From: Ischnura elegans
Taxonomy: Eukaryota; Arthropoda; Insecta; Odonata; Coenagrionidae
Assembly: GCF_921293095.1 (NCBI RefSeq)
Contig: NC_060248.1
Span: 136,350,972-136,414,971, forward strand
Direction: 5' to 3'
Length of the DNA: 64,000 nucleotides
The position numbers and the translations under genes are program-made. The number at the start of each line of letters is the position of its first letter. Within the stretch, counting starts at the first letter, position 1. Below, one piece after another: positions 1 to 11,267 of the stretch. The notes below the pieces were generated by a model. It did no database searches. It saw only the letters and a program-made list of their open reading frames with translations, and was not told where the DNA came from.

Positions 1-300
1 CCATTGTGGGGAGGTCTACCCTCTAATGAGAATAATGGAAGGGTCGGACTATCCTTCCTATACACTTCAGCAAGGGTATTTTAGAACATTAGCGGATAGG
101 CATTATCCTTCCTGAAGTGTAGGAGAAAGGTAGAGGAAGGGTTGGGCCAGTCTCAATGAAGGGTAGAGGAAGGATAGGCCTACCCTTCCTATACCCTTCA
201 GCAAGGGGAGACAGAGCATATTTTAGAACATTGGTGGGTAGGTATTATCCTTCCTGGAGAGTAGAGGAAGGGTAGGACTAATATAAAAACTAAAAATCCA
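1..300. repeat. degenerate AGGAAGGGTAG-rich repeat
   Basis: Two imperfect copies of a unit of about 130 bp (near 48 and 180) share CTATACxCTTCAGCAAGGG, then TATTTTAGAACATT and GTAGAGGAAGGGTAG. No coding potential is visible. The same purine-rich vocabulary returns at 905-1180, so this is probably a decayed minisatellite family. Confidence 0.55.
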
Positions 301-904
301 TATATTAATATGAAAATTTAAAAAATCGCTAAGCAACTGAATTAAATGAATGGGGATGGGTTGTAACAGTGATTTCTAAAATTATAAGACAGAAAAAAGT
401 TAGCCTTCATGTGGTATTAAAACCCAGGACTCATATATTGGGGGATGGTGAAGTAGCGCCTTGGCTTTCAAGGTACTTGTGTGCTGGAGTTTCTCAACGG
501 GACTTATAGTACAAAATCTTTAGATGAGAATATCTTTTGCACCAGGGCCTATGTGGAAGAAATCAGTGGCTTTTTTCTACCATACTTATTTCTTTTCGGA
601 AAATAATATCGGCATTCAAATACCGAACATAACTCTCACGATGTCACATTGTCAGCCACACAAATAGGTTACATCCTAAAAATGTGAATGAAAGATCTTC
701 TGAATGAGCTTTTTTCACACACTTATAGAAACTGTTGTGTATATATTATTGCTCTCCTTAGGAGACTTTTAAAGATAAGTTGTGCAGCCCATCTATCTTT
801 GCTTTCAAAGACTGCTTATGCTCTTGTACAGAACTCAATACTCTTTAGCTTGTGAACGTAGCTGAGGAGACATTTTCAGGATATATTTTCCTCAGAAATA
901 AATG
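301..904. other. no gene seen (AT-rich)
   Basis: I see no long reading frame, RNA gene or repeat boundary here. The sequence is AT-rich and unassigned. Confidence 0.5.
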
Positions 905-1180
905 CCAAGTCCCAAGGAAAGGTAGACAAAGGATAGCCCTACACATCCCTTACCCTTAATGGCATGTAGAGGAAGGGTAGATGGATGGTAAGGGAAGGAG
1001 TTCCAAGGAAGGGTAGACGAAGTATAGTCCTACCCTTCCCTAACTCATAATACATGTTGGACAAAGGATAGAGGAATGGAAAGCGAAGGAGTGCCAAGGA
1101 AGGAAAGATGAAGTATAAGCCTATCCCTTACCTTACCCTTAATGCAGTGTAGACGGGTGGTAAGCCAAGGAGTTTTCAGG
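905..1180. repeat. three ~90-bp tandem units
   Basis: Units starting near 911, 1001 and 1094 each begin CCAAGGAA and run through AGTATA/GGATAG, CCTTACCCTTAATG and AAGGAGT. They have diverged by substitutions and small indels. The array abuts the 840-bp repeat at 1186. Confidence 0.6.
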
Positions 1181-1185
1181 AGGTT

Positions 1186-2029
1186 GTGGCATTTTTTAGT
1201 GTCCCCCCCCCAAAAATTTCTGGTACCCCCCCCCAGAAATTTCTCGAACTTCCTCGAACTTCCTCCGAACTTATCCGCAGAACTTCTCCCGCCATGAACT
1301 TCTCGCGCTAAGGTTTTTTCGCGCAAAGGATTTTTCGCGCAAAATGCCCTTGTAGCAAAATGCCCTGTCTCGCAAAATCCTGTCTCTGGAAAATCCTGTC
1401 TCTGGAAACCCTGCCTCTGGAAACTCAGCCTCTGGAATCAGCCTCTGAAACAGCCCCGAAACAACCCCGAACCAACCCCGAACCAACCTACCTGCAATGC
1501 AAGACTTATATAGGACTACTGCGGAGAAATACTTACTCCTTGGCAAGCAAGGGGAAATCGGTGCTAAGGCCTTAGTATTGCACTTGGAGTGAGAAGTTTT
1601 ACCATTGTCCTATCACATCTCTCTCTCCCTCCAACACCTCACCCCAGTATCTCCTTCCCCTCCATGTGTTCCAATGAATATCCCTCTGATTCGACTGATG
1701 TCTCCAACCCAGAAGTTGAGGGGAAAATTCTGGCTGGTATGCTGTTGTCTCAAAACCAGGGAATGCTGTTTTGCGGAGCGGCCGTTTCTGCAGGGGCAGT
1801 GACGCATCAGTGGAGCAGTAGTTGAATTCGCCTGGCTACCCCTCCACTCCCTGGAAGAATCACTCCCCTCAAATCCTGTCTTGTCCTGAACAGGCAATCT
1901 CTCTTCTGCTTGTGCCCTGGTCGGCGACACATGTCTAGTGAGACATGGCAAATTTAGAGCAATTATTCTGCTGGTATTTAGCTGGTAATGTTTCCTTTGG
2001 GATCATGAATTACTATCATTGTTTTCTGT
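1186..2029 (+). repeat. ~840-bp interspersed repeat, copy 1
   Basis: This segment recurs at 16679-17518 on the same strand. From about 1345 to 2029 the copies are collinear at a constant offset of 15489 and look identical by eye. The first ~160 bp differ in the length of two C-tracts and by one extra copy of a CGCGCAAAGGATTTTT-type unit. It holds a decaying array of CCTGTCTCTGGAAAA-like units (about 1370-1450) and a TATA-like CTTATATAGG near 1507, so an LTR or non-autonomous retroelement is possible. No TG...CA ends with matching target duplication were found. Confidence 0.7.
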
Positions 2030-2062
2030 CTATTAATAATATTATCTATTAATCTTCATTCT

Positions 2063-3655
2063 ATGCCATGCCAGGCTTTAATTGGCACTGGGTGTTCAGT
2101 TTCACTGTGTGATGAAGATTTCTTTGCTTCTCTGAAATGTTGCCGGAGAAAGGTTATTCGTAAGAATGTTGACGTCGATTTAATCACGGTGTCGGGGCAG
2201 CCTTTTCATATTAATTCCTCTGTCTCACTCAAGGTTCAAATAGGCAAGTTTTCTTGGAACCACGTGTTTTATCTAGCTAAAATCCCGTTTCCCGTGTTAC
2301 TGGGTGTGGATTTCATTTGTAATTCGAAGATGATCATTCGTCCGACGAACGTCAGTTTTGAAAATGCCCCGAATTCTCTTTTTTCTTTTACGGACAATTG
2401 CGAAGCGTTTAAATCGGCGCCAGTTAGTAACTCGTCCGAATCATATGTTCTGTCGTCCACTGAAATTACGTTGTGTGATAAGTTGAAGGGCTTATTGTCA
2501 AAATTTCCTGATGTGATTTCTCAAGAATTGGGGGTCACATCTGTTATGACGTACGAAATTGAACTGCTAGATTCAACTCCGATTCGATCCCATCCTTATT
2601 CGTTGTCACCTTCAAAGGCTAATTTAATGGAGAAACACATCCAATCTTTACTTGATAAGAAAGTGATTGAGGTTTCCAATTCAAACTGGTGTTCGCCAGC
2701 TTTTCTAGTGCCTAAAAAGGATGGATCCGAAAGACTAGTGGTCGATTACCGTAAGTTAAACAAAGTTGTTAAATCAGACGCTTATCCAACACCTTCTGTT
2801 GAACATGCATTCCAATATCTTGCTGATGCAAAATATTTCACTGTTCTTGATATCAATTCTGCCTTTCATCAAATACCATTATCTGAGAATTCTAAGAAAT
2901 TAACTGCTTTTGTGACGCCGTTCGGAGTGTATCAGTATAATAGATTGCCATTTGGTTTTGTTAATTCTCCTCAAATATTCACTCGTCTCATTAATGAAGT
3001 ATTGGGTGATTTGAAATATTCATGTGTCTATCCATATATTGATGACTTGTGTATCTATTCCAAGTCTGCTGAAGACCATGTATCTCATGTTAATGCTGTC
3101 CTCAACAAACTACGCAGTGCCGGTTTGACGGTGTGCGAGGACAAGGTTAAGCTTGGTGTGGAATCACTCACTTTTCTGGGCCATCTCATCACAAATGGAA
3201 CCTTGCAAGTTGATCCTGAGAGAGTGAGACCAATTGAACAATTCCCAGTTCCCAGAAACGTGAAGGAAGTGGCCAGATTCATTGGACTTTGTGGGTTTTA
3301 CTGCAAGTTTATTCCAAGGTATTCTGAAATTTCCATGCCACTGAATCACTTGAAACGTAAAAATGTTCCTTTTCAATGGACATCCGTTGAAAATGAGGCT
3401 TTCGGCCAGTTGAAGAAAGCTCTCACCAATCCACCAGTATTATCTTTCCCTCGATTTGACGAGGAATTTCATTTATTTGTCGATGCCAGTAATTTAGCGG
3501 TTGGTGCCGTTTTGAATCACAAAGTAAATGGTGATTTTGTCCCTGTGGCTTTCGTTAGTAACTCTTGGAACATGAACGTAAATTTTCTTCTTATGAATTG
3601 GAGTGTCACGCAATTCATTTTGGAATTCAAAAATTCAGTGTTTACTTACAAGTAA
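2063..3655 (+). pseudogene. Gypsy protease-RT-RNase H, frameshifted
   Basis: Codes for the start of a Gypsy pol polyprotein. The N-terminal residues form a retropepsin: the motif reads LIGTGCSVS, with Gly where the catalytic Asp of the family's D-T/S-G motif belongs, so the protease should be inactive. The RT follows, with KKDGSERLVVDYRKLN, LPFGFVNSP and the catalytic box YIDD at 3035-3046. RNase H begins FVDASNLAVGAVL near 3478. The true frame is lost at about 3558-3565, after which the RNase H continues in another frame. The last ~30 codons of this frame are out-of-frame readthrough. The start is arbitrary because the upstream gag is missing. Confidence 0.88.
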
Positions 3656-4485
3656 AACCATTTCACTTGTACACTGATAATGGTGCCTTGACATGGCTTT
3701 TCTCTCATCCTAAGCAGTTGGGCAAATCAGGCAGGATGGTGCTTAAATTATCCTCTTATAAATTCACTGTGCATCATGTTCGAGGATCATCTAATTCTGT
3801 CGCAGATTGCCTTTCTCGCATTGAGCCATCCTCATCTACAAATAGTCAATCAGATGTGGAATCAAACACTCATAAGGAGTCAGCTGTTCCTTATTCTTGT
3901 GTGTTACATAAATTGCCTTTGTCATTTGTTGACATTCGAAAACACCAAGAAACTGATCTCGTTCTAAAGGATATTTTCAATCAGATCAATAATAATTCCT
4001 TGAACGACAAAAACTATTTTCTGAAGGGACAGCTATTATGTTATGGGAATTCTAAAATTAAGCGAGGAAGAGCTGTTTTCCCTACGGTCTTGAAGCCTTT
4101 GATGTTTCAATATTTTCACTGCTCTAGTCTGTCTGCTCACTTGGGCATGGCTAAAACTTATGATAAGATTAGCAGACACTTTTGGTGGAAGGACATGAAA
4201 AGAGAGGTTTATGACATGGTCAGAAAATGCCATCTGTGTCAAACTTGTAAACCCAGAAATGTTCCACCTCCTGGCATGCTATCCTCACACAATCCTTCTG
4301 AAGTTTGGGAAAGACTTTATATTGACTTTGTGGGACCTTTACCATTGACGAAAGGTGGACACCAATATGTACTTTCTCTTATTGATGGTTTTTCTAAATT
4401 CTGTTTTCTTGAGCCAGTACGTAAGGCTACGTTCGGTTGTTTCAATACTCACTCAAAGAGTGTTCAGCAAATTCGGTTTCCCTAA
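3565..4485 (+). pseudogene. Gypsy RNase H-integrase N-terminal part
   Basis: Continues pol in the +2 frame relative to the preceding segment. It opens with the RNase H motif EHERKFSSYELEC and YTDNGALTWL. It then carries the integrase HHCC zinc-binding region (HCSSLSAHLGM ... KCHLCQTCK, about 4117-4250) and the first catalytic Asp in LYIDFVGPLP (near 4321). The frame is lost again near 4433, just after FLEPVRKAT, leaving about 15 nonsense codons. Together with its neighbours it represents one ancestral pol frame. Confidence 0.86.
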
Positions 4486-5149
4486 ATATTTGGTGTCTGA
4501 TAATGCACAAGTTTTTAAATCTCATGCCGTAAAGGAGATGTGTTTGCAACTGGGGGTTAAGCAAATTTTTGTTTCTCCATACTATCCCTGTTCTAATCAG
4601 GTAGAGATATTGCATAGAAATCTAAAATCTGCACTAGCTATTTTGTGCCATAATGCTCACCTTATGTGGGACACTATGCTGGCTGACTTAAATTTTGACC
4701 TGAACACTGCCTCACATGAGAGCAGTGGATATTCTCCTGCCAAAATAATTTTCGGCAGAGAACTTAAGCATCCTTTAATTAATCAGTGGGACATTCCAAA
4801 ATCTTTATTCGAGAATGATCTCAACGATAATGACAGGCAAGCCTGCCTGAATCATGTTATTGCTAATTTAAAAAAGGCTAGAAACAGGCATAAGGAATCC
4901 TATGATAAATCGTACTCCCAAATCACTTTCTGTGTGGGAGATCTTGTTCTCTGCAAAAACCATCCTGTCAGTTCTAAAGGTGAACAGAAAATGGCTAAAC
5001 TGGAACCTCTGTGGAACGGACCTTTTGTCCTTAAAAAGTATCTCTCTCCTGTAACAGTTATTCTGGAAGTTTCTCCTGGGAAAGAGAAAATCTGTCATGT
5101 TTCTCATTTAAAGGCATATCATGGTGGCATTGCTAATCCCAATAACTAA
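4434..5149 (+). pseudogene. Gypsy integrase core and C-terminal part
   Basis: Third frame segment of the Gypsy pol. It keeps the second catalytic Asp in YLVSDNAQVF (near 4495) and the Glu in SNQVEILHRN (near 4600). The C-terminus has GDLVLCKN, a GPF-type module (LWNGPFVLKK) and SHLKAYH before the stop at 5147-5149. No chromodomain or envelope frame follows. A purine-rich stretch (AAAAGGAGAGAAA) directly after the stop could be an old polypurine tract, but no LTR start follows it. Confidence 0.85.
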
Positions 5150-6256
5150 AAGGAGAGAAATATCATTGATTTTTTATATTTTTTTTCCTCAATGAATGCT
5201 AATGTTTGCTTTCTCAAATATTATTTGATGCTTGATTCGGTGTTGTATTTCTAATGATTCCTAATAATATTGTTTTGAATAATGAATAATAAGTCTATTT
5301 CTATGCTTGTAATTGAAATTTTGTTCTGAAATATTGTATTGTACATGCTTATTCTCACTGCTTTAATCACTCATGTTATTTAGTGTTGGTCTACTGTGGT
5401 TGTGAGATGGGGTAAGGTGGAGGATTTATGGGTGTTGGGAGGGAGAGGACGGGAGAATAACTTGGGGGGAAATCCCCGAGATGGCTCGTTTCCAGATAAG
5501 CTGTGGAGGTGGCCCCAGTTATTAAGATTCAATTGTGTTTTGTGTCACCTTTCCTCCACCAAGACTTTATGGACATTCTCACAATTAGTGATTCTTGACA
5601 GTGATAAGTGTCGTGATTTTGCTGTGTTCGATATTCTATCGATGGCTGAGTGATTGAATTGATAAGCTGATCTTAAGACTGCCTACTGTGTTTTAGTGTG
5701 GCTTTGGCGTTGAGTTGCGACCTTCATCGCCCGACAAGTATGAACTTTCATATTGTCGCAAACAGCACGTAGCTCTTCAAGCTATTTCTATTGTTATATT
5801 GAAGAGTGAAATTTAGAGTGATTTTTTTTTGTTGATGCAATATGCAGTTCTCATTTTGTTAGCATCGCCTATGATTCTTTTTTGACTTGTTTAATTAATA
5901 ATGAGAGATATATATATACACATCTTGATTACATTTAGTCAGTACTTGATCAATATCTGACATGAATACCATATGCCTTGTAAATTGTTAATAATTATTG
6001 GAAAATCGAGGAAATTAGTGCAATCTATTGTTATTTATGTAAATCTTGTTGAATTTTGGAGGATTATTTATTGATGATTAATTATGGACTGATAATTTTC
6101 GCAAACATGGAGGGTTTAAAGGGAGAATTAATAATGCCAATGTATATCAATTGAGTGAGACACATCTTATGCTGAATATTTTTGCTGCTATTTTGATAAC
6201 CAATAATTATTTAGTGAATAACCGTATATTTGAATAAACTTGTACTTAACGATTAT
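5150..6256. other. AT-rich tail downstream of Gypsy relic
   Basis: No gene is seen. The stretch may be the 3' untranslated part of the Gypsy element, with a second purine-rich run (GGTTTAAAGGGAGAA) near 6112-6126. No repeated terminus was found, so the element's 3' end is unresolved. It ends where the piggyBac TTAA begins. Confidence 0.4.
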
Positions 6257-6260
6257 TTAA

Positions 6261-6291
6261 CACTAGAAGGACGACAGGGGTCATTTGACCC
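6261..6291 (+). repeat. piggyBac left terminal inverted repeat
   Basis: Starts CACTAGAAGGACG directly after TTAA and contains GGGGTCATTTGACCC, which is nearly self-complementary. It matches the inverted right terminus at 15793-15850. Confidence 0.8.
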
Positions 6292-6614
6292 ATTTTCAGA
6301 ATTCAAATTTATTTTTCTCTTATTAAATTTTTTTTTTAATTTTGAAACTTCTTGACTTTGTTCATTGTGGTCTATATTTTGATAAATTAGTGAAAATTCA
6401 ACAATAATGTTTTGTTTTAAATTTTTATGACGTGTTATACCTAGACGGACGGCTAGGGGTCATTTGATCCACAACTGGTTTTCGCGCTATTTTCTTGCCC
6501 GTGGGCACTTTAGTGCCATGTATATAATATAATCAGAGAGAGGCTAGTGTGGTAGATGATTTACTTAATTTTGAATATGGAAGTACCCGGTTCAATGCCA
6601 GTTTCGTCCCGAGG

Positions 6615-7443
6615 CACAGTGGGCTAGAATCGAAAAAAGCTGGCCAAAACCTCAAAATCGATTTTTTTTGAGCTAGGAAGTTGAAACATCGCATACACAT
6701 TCTCAAATAAATTGTGCATAACTACCCAGATTATTTTGGTCCTGTGTTTTCACTTTAACAATATAGGTGAGGTCAAAGTTGAGCAAATTTAGCGAAAAAC
6801 GACCACCCTCGATTTTTTCTGAAAATTGCCGACTTTATCCTCGTGCAGTGGTTTTATAAATAGTTTTATCGACAAAACTGTTATACCATCTTAATTAACA
6901 CTTCTTATTCTTTCATTTGAAAGGTTTTTAAAGATTTTGTTTCATCAATAACCATAGATACATAACAAAATGGCGGAGCCTGTTTTCAACCCATTTTTTT
7001 ACATAAACGTAGAAAAAAAGTAGACATTGTCACCGGCTTACACTAAGTAACTTATATCATGTCGTTCTTTGAAGCTTCTACATTGTGAATCTAAAGTCAA
7101 ACCTTGCACCAATTTGCAACCCCGAATTTTAAATCGTTTTTTCGAACGCACGGACGACTCCGGTTCTGGCCGGCGGCGGCGGAGAGTACGGCGACGCGGC
7201 AAGCGGGTGGATGCAATATGGTCTCATTCACTTTTATGTGTGGATAACAGATATATTAGTGACAGAAAATAATCACCAGAAAGTAAAATTTATAAATATT
7301 GCTACGAATGACTCTCATTATGCAATCGCTGGGCACTGCAAGAGGTGCACTGAAAGGTTTCTTTCTTTGAGTGCATTCCATGGAGAATGGACTTAAATCG
7401 CGTTCTTAAAGTGGGGAAACGGACTCTTTTATTAACTAACAAG
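6615..7443 (+). repeat. left 829-bp arm of fold-back element
   Basis: Reverse complement of 9111-9939. It includes a GC-rich CGGCGGCGG patch near 7170. Short open frames here (7069-7272, 7211-7396) recur exactly on the opposite strand of the other arm and are not convincing genes. Confidence 0.85.
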
Positions 7444-9110
7444 CTCTATTTCTAGGCAAGAGCCCTCGATGATCCATGGCCTCCACTTCCTAACCTGTCA
7501 TACATATTTAAAGGCCTTCGGACAACGGTCGTTTTATAGTATTGTTGTAGTGCCGAGTCCTTCGAACTTGTTTTTGGTTTGAACTCCTTTTAGCTTTAAA
7601 AGCTTCGGAAGGCATATTACTCGCATCGAATAATGTATTCTTTCTAAGAATAACAGTTCATTTTAATCTATGTCTTATGCTCAATGTAAAGTATTGATTT
7701 AAATCTCTTACCTATATATCAACATCATTATTCTTAATGAACTGCGCTGCTGACAAAATGGTTATTTTTCAGGAATATTTTACCATACAAACATAACATA
7801 AACAAAAGCAACACAATTTACGCTTTTCCCAACTAACATTCTGCAATTAGCACTGTCAGCAATAAAAGGTTACTGTTTTTCATTCACTATGTGACGAGTT
7901 TTTATCACTTTCACTGTCTGAGCTAAAGCATTGTTTTCTTTTTTCAAAAACAGATCCATTACATTGTTCGGTAAGCTGTGTGTTTCCTCCAGTTTAATTG
8001 GCATAATTTTTGTCATTATCAGTTATGACATTAGGAGTTGTCTTCGAAATAAATCCCTATTTGTGGCCACTCGTGCCATTTTTCTAGTCAACCGTTCACG
8101 GAACTTTCTCACGTCCTTATATCGTGCCTATATTGCTTCCCCTGTCAGTTGTCGCAATTAAGAATGGACTCTGTTGCAATTTCAGCTCCTTGAATAAAGA
8201 CCTTATGGACGGTTGGTGGCATACCATAATTGTATTTAAAGCGTCAGTGAGAGAGAGAGAGAAAATTAAATTATTTGGAGAGGAAATCTAGAATAATTGT
8301 GATGACTTTTGAATACTCGTGCCTGTTTCATGCTTCGCCTAACGAACAGCATTTTTTACCAAAACAAGAAGGCACAAAGGTGCTCACGAGCAATAATTCA
8401 TGAGACATAGGCCCTCGTTCCCACGTGCAATTATATTTTGCATGTCCTCACTGCTATCAAAGCCGTGTTTGCAAATTAAAGTGCACTTTATATGCGACGC
8501 GAAACTAGGATCTGTGGAAATGCACGTTAAGATTCGAGTCGCAGTAAGAGAACAGAACCATTTTTGGAAACTTCTTATATAACCTCTGCTATAATAATTT
8601 CACTCGGGTAAATGAAATCATATGCTCGCGTCACTCTCTCATCGCTGGGGTTAATATTATATCCCTGGCATTTCAGATTTTCGAAGATTCTTGCACCGAA
8701 ATTTGGTGAGCTGCATGGACACAATTACTTATTGAGAGGGCCTCTTAATCTGACATAACATAATATTCTGGGTTGCATTTTATCCACTTGGCAAGAGTTC
8801 TTCTTGCCTCCGAGGATGGTCACAGTATCTTCCTTTTGCATTCGTTTTCCTCCTATTCGTTCTTTCAATACAACCCTGAAAACATGAATTGACCTTCATC
8901 TGCACTGGCTAAACTAGAGCAACATGTAAATTGTGCTGCATAAGGAATTGTTATTAATTGCTTTAAACCAAGAATATAAACTAAATAAGAATAATGAACT
9001 CTTCAAGCACCAAGACAGTACTTGATTTGGCAAAATTCGGCAAAATCAAGTACTGTATTGAGCCATTTTCCATCACGTTTAAGGAATATATTACCTGTTT
9101 TTTTTAAAAG
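7444..9110. other. interior of fold-back element, no gene seen
   Basis: Frames are at most about 76 codons and resemble no known protein. There is a GAGAGAGAGAGA microsatellite near 8249. No transposase remnant is seen. Confidence 0.55.
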
Positions 9111-9939
9111 TTTATTAGTTAGTAAAAGAGTCCGTTTCCCCACTTTAAGAACGCGATTTAAGTCCATTCTCCATGGAATGCACTCAAAGAAAGAAACCTT
9201 TCAGTGCACCTCTTGCAGTGCCCAGCGATTGCATAATGAGAGTCATTCGTAGCAATATTTATAAATTTTACTTTCTGGTGATTATTTTCTGTCACTAATA
9301 TATCTGTTATCCACACATAAAAGTGAATGAGACCATATTGCATCCACCCGCTTGCCGCGTCGCCGTACTCTCCGCCGCCGCCGGCCAGAACCGGAGTCGT
9401 CCGTGCGTTCGAAAAAACGATTTAAAATTCGGGGTTGCAAATTGGTGCAAGGTTTGACTTTAGATTCACAATGTAGAAGCTTCAAAGAACGACATGATAT
9501 AAGTTACTTAGTGTAAGCCGGTGACAATGTCTACTTTTTTTCTACGTTTATGTAAAAAAATGGGTTGAAAACAGGCTCCGCCATTTTGTTATGTATCTAT
9601 GGTTATTGATGAAACAAAATCTTTAAAAACCTTTCAAATGAAAGAATAAGAAGTGTTAATTAAGATGGTATAACAGTTTTGTCGATAAAACTATTTATAA
9701 AACCACTGCACGAGGATAAAGTCGGCAATTTTCAGAAAAAATCGAGGGTGGTCGTTTTTCGCTAAATTTGCTCAACTTTGACCTCACCTATATTGTTAAA
9801 GTGAAAACACAGGACCAAAATAATCTGGGTAGTTATGCACAATTTATTTGAGAATGTGTATGCGATGTTTCAACTTCCTAGCTCAAAAAAAATCGATTTT
9901 GAGGTTTTGGCCAGCTTTTTTCGATTCTAGCCCACTGTG
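9111..9939 (-). repeat. right 829-bp arm of fold-back element
   Basis: Mirror of 6615-7443, ending GCCCACTGTG followed by the CGAGG target copy. Confidence 0.85.
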
Positions 9940-9944
9940 CGAGG

Positions 9945-10259
9945 GCTCCTATCTGTATTCGAAAACTTAGGCATAGCGACTTGTTGTGCACAATCTTCCG
10001 ATATTTTTTTGGGCAGCAAAGGGAAATAAAACCTTTTCAATCCTTGATTTGCATAAATTCATGTAATTATGATATTTTAATTTTGTTTTATTTATTGTTC
10101 AATGATTATTGTATTACCCACACTGGAAAATCGTCACGTATCCCAAGAATATTTTTCCGTCGTCCAAGATTCAGAGCTCTTAGAGACATTATTTTCAATA
10201 TCGACTCATCAGGTTTACGCATAACTTTCATTTTTCTGGCCTGACGGCACTGTCACTTG
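9945..10259. other. piggyBac interior between nested elements
   Basis: With the fold-back element removed, this piece joins directly to 6606-6614. No confident coding motif is seen here. Confidence 0.4.
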
Positions 10260-11267
10260 ACCTAGCCTAGGGGTCGGCAACCTGCGGCTCGCGAGCCACA
10301 TGCGGCTCTTTGGATATGAAACTGCGGCTCTTTAGTTCCATACGCAAATATTACTTATTAAAAAAATATTTAAAAACGATTTTGAATCGACTAACGAGGA
10401 TTGGGCACCATTTCTCTCTCTCAGCCCATTGTACTCGCTTTTCACTCCACCTCTCCCCCGTGACACGCGTTGTCACTGTCTTCATGGTATGGTAGAAGCA
10501 AGCTCTCGAATGACGCCGTCGCCGCTGTGCTGTGGATGTGCGAAAGAAGTGGGGGCCAGTCCGGCGCGAACCACGGTTCACGACGTAAGCCAGCAATTGT
10601 CGCTCTCATCGTCCGTCACTACTCAAACCGACCTTCGCCTTCCTACCGACTTCGCTCCAACTCAGCAATACGGACCCGCGTATCGCCAACCGATCAGACA
10701 CTCGCTACGCCCACGGATCAACGCTTTCAACAAAAGTCAAGACCTACGGACACCGTCCATTCGTCGACATCTGCCAGACACGTGCTCGCCGGCTGCCCGC
10801 ATTTTGAGACAAATCACAAATCGCACCTTGAAAAAAGTAAGGAAGAACCTACCTACCTTCGCTACCTACGTTAACCAAACACTACTATATATTGCTGTAC
10901 CTTTAAAACACCGACCACTATTAAATTTTACTTACGAATGAACACATTTATAACTACAGTGTAAATTTAGAAATAGATCAATAGTCATATTTCCCAATTT
11001 ATTAAATATATCTCTCTTCTTGAAATAGAAGTGTTTTTTTTTTCTAAATCAAGTGAATCAGTTATTTAATTATATTTTTTTCCAAATAAGATACCTAACT
11101 ATTGTAGTTTTTTGTAGTCAATGAGCATTGTCAAAAAAGAAACAAAGTCCTACTGTTTGATATTACCGCGAAAGTGTTTTTATTAAAATATGTAGGCATG
11201 TATTTAATAAATTACCTATTTTGATATTTATCTTTTTTATATTCTTTATTACAGCATCACCGAAAGC

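Larger units (their letters stand above)
2030..5160 (+). mobile_element. Ty3/Gypsy-type retrotransposon relic (gag-less)
   Basis: Protease, reverse transcriptase, RNase H and integrase follow one another in the Ty3/Gypsy order on the plus strand. No gag is seen: the 840-bp repeat ends only ~33 bp before the protease. No LTR pair could be assigned. The pol region is broken by two frameshifts (near 3560 and 4433) and a changed protease active site, so this is a dead copy. Confidence 0.85.
6615..9939. mobile_element. CACAGTG-ended fold-back element, Transib-like termini
   Basis: Both ends read CACAGTGGGC inward and are flanked by the 5-bp direct repeat CGAGG (6610-6614 and 9940-9944). Inverted arms of about 829 bp (6615-7443 and 9111-9939) match base for base under the mirror rule x+y=16554, apparently with no indels. 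The 1.67-kb middle has no transposase, so the copy is non-autonomous. A CACAGTG-like terminus with a GC-rich 5-bp duplication suits the Transib superfamily, but without a transposase the assignment is inference. It sits inside the piggyBac element. Confidence 0.8.

Noticed and set aside
1613-1951. 112-codon minus-strand frame in the 840-bp repeat
   Set aside because: It recurs only because the repeat recurs. There is no recognisable domain and it overlaps other equally long frames.
7069-7396. Arginine-rich short frames in the fold-back arms
   Set aside because: Present symmetrically in both arms because they are inverted copies; low complexity around CGGCGG and no family match.
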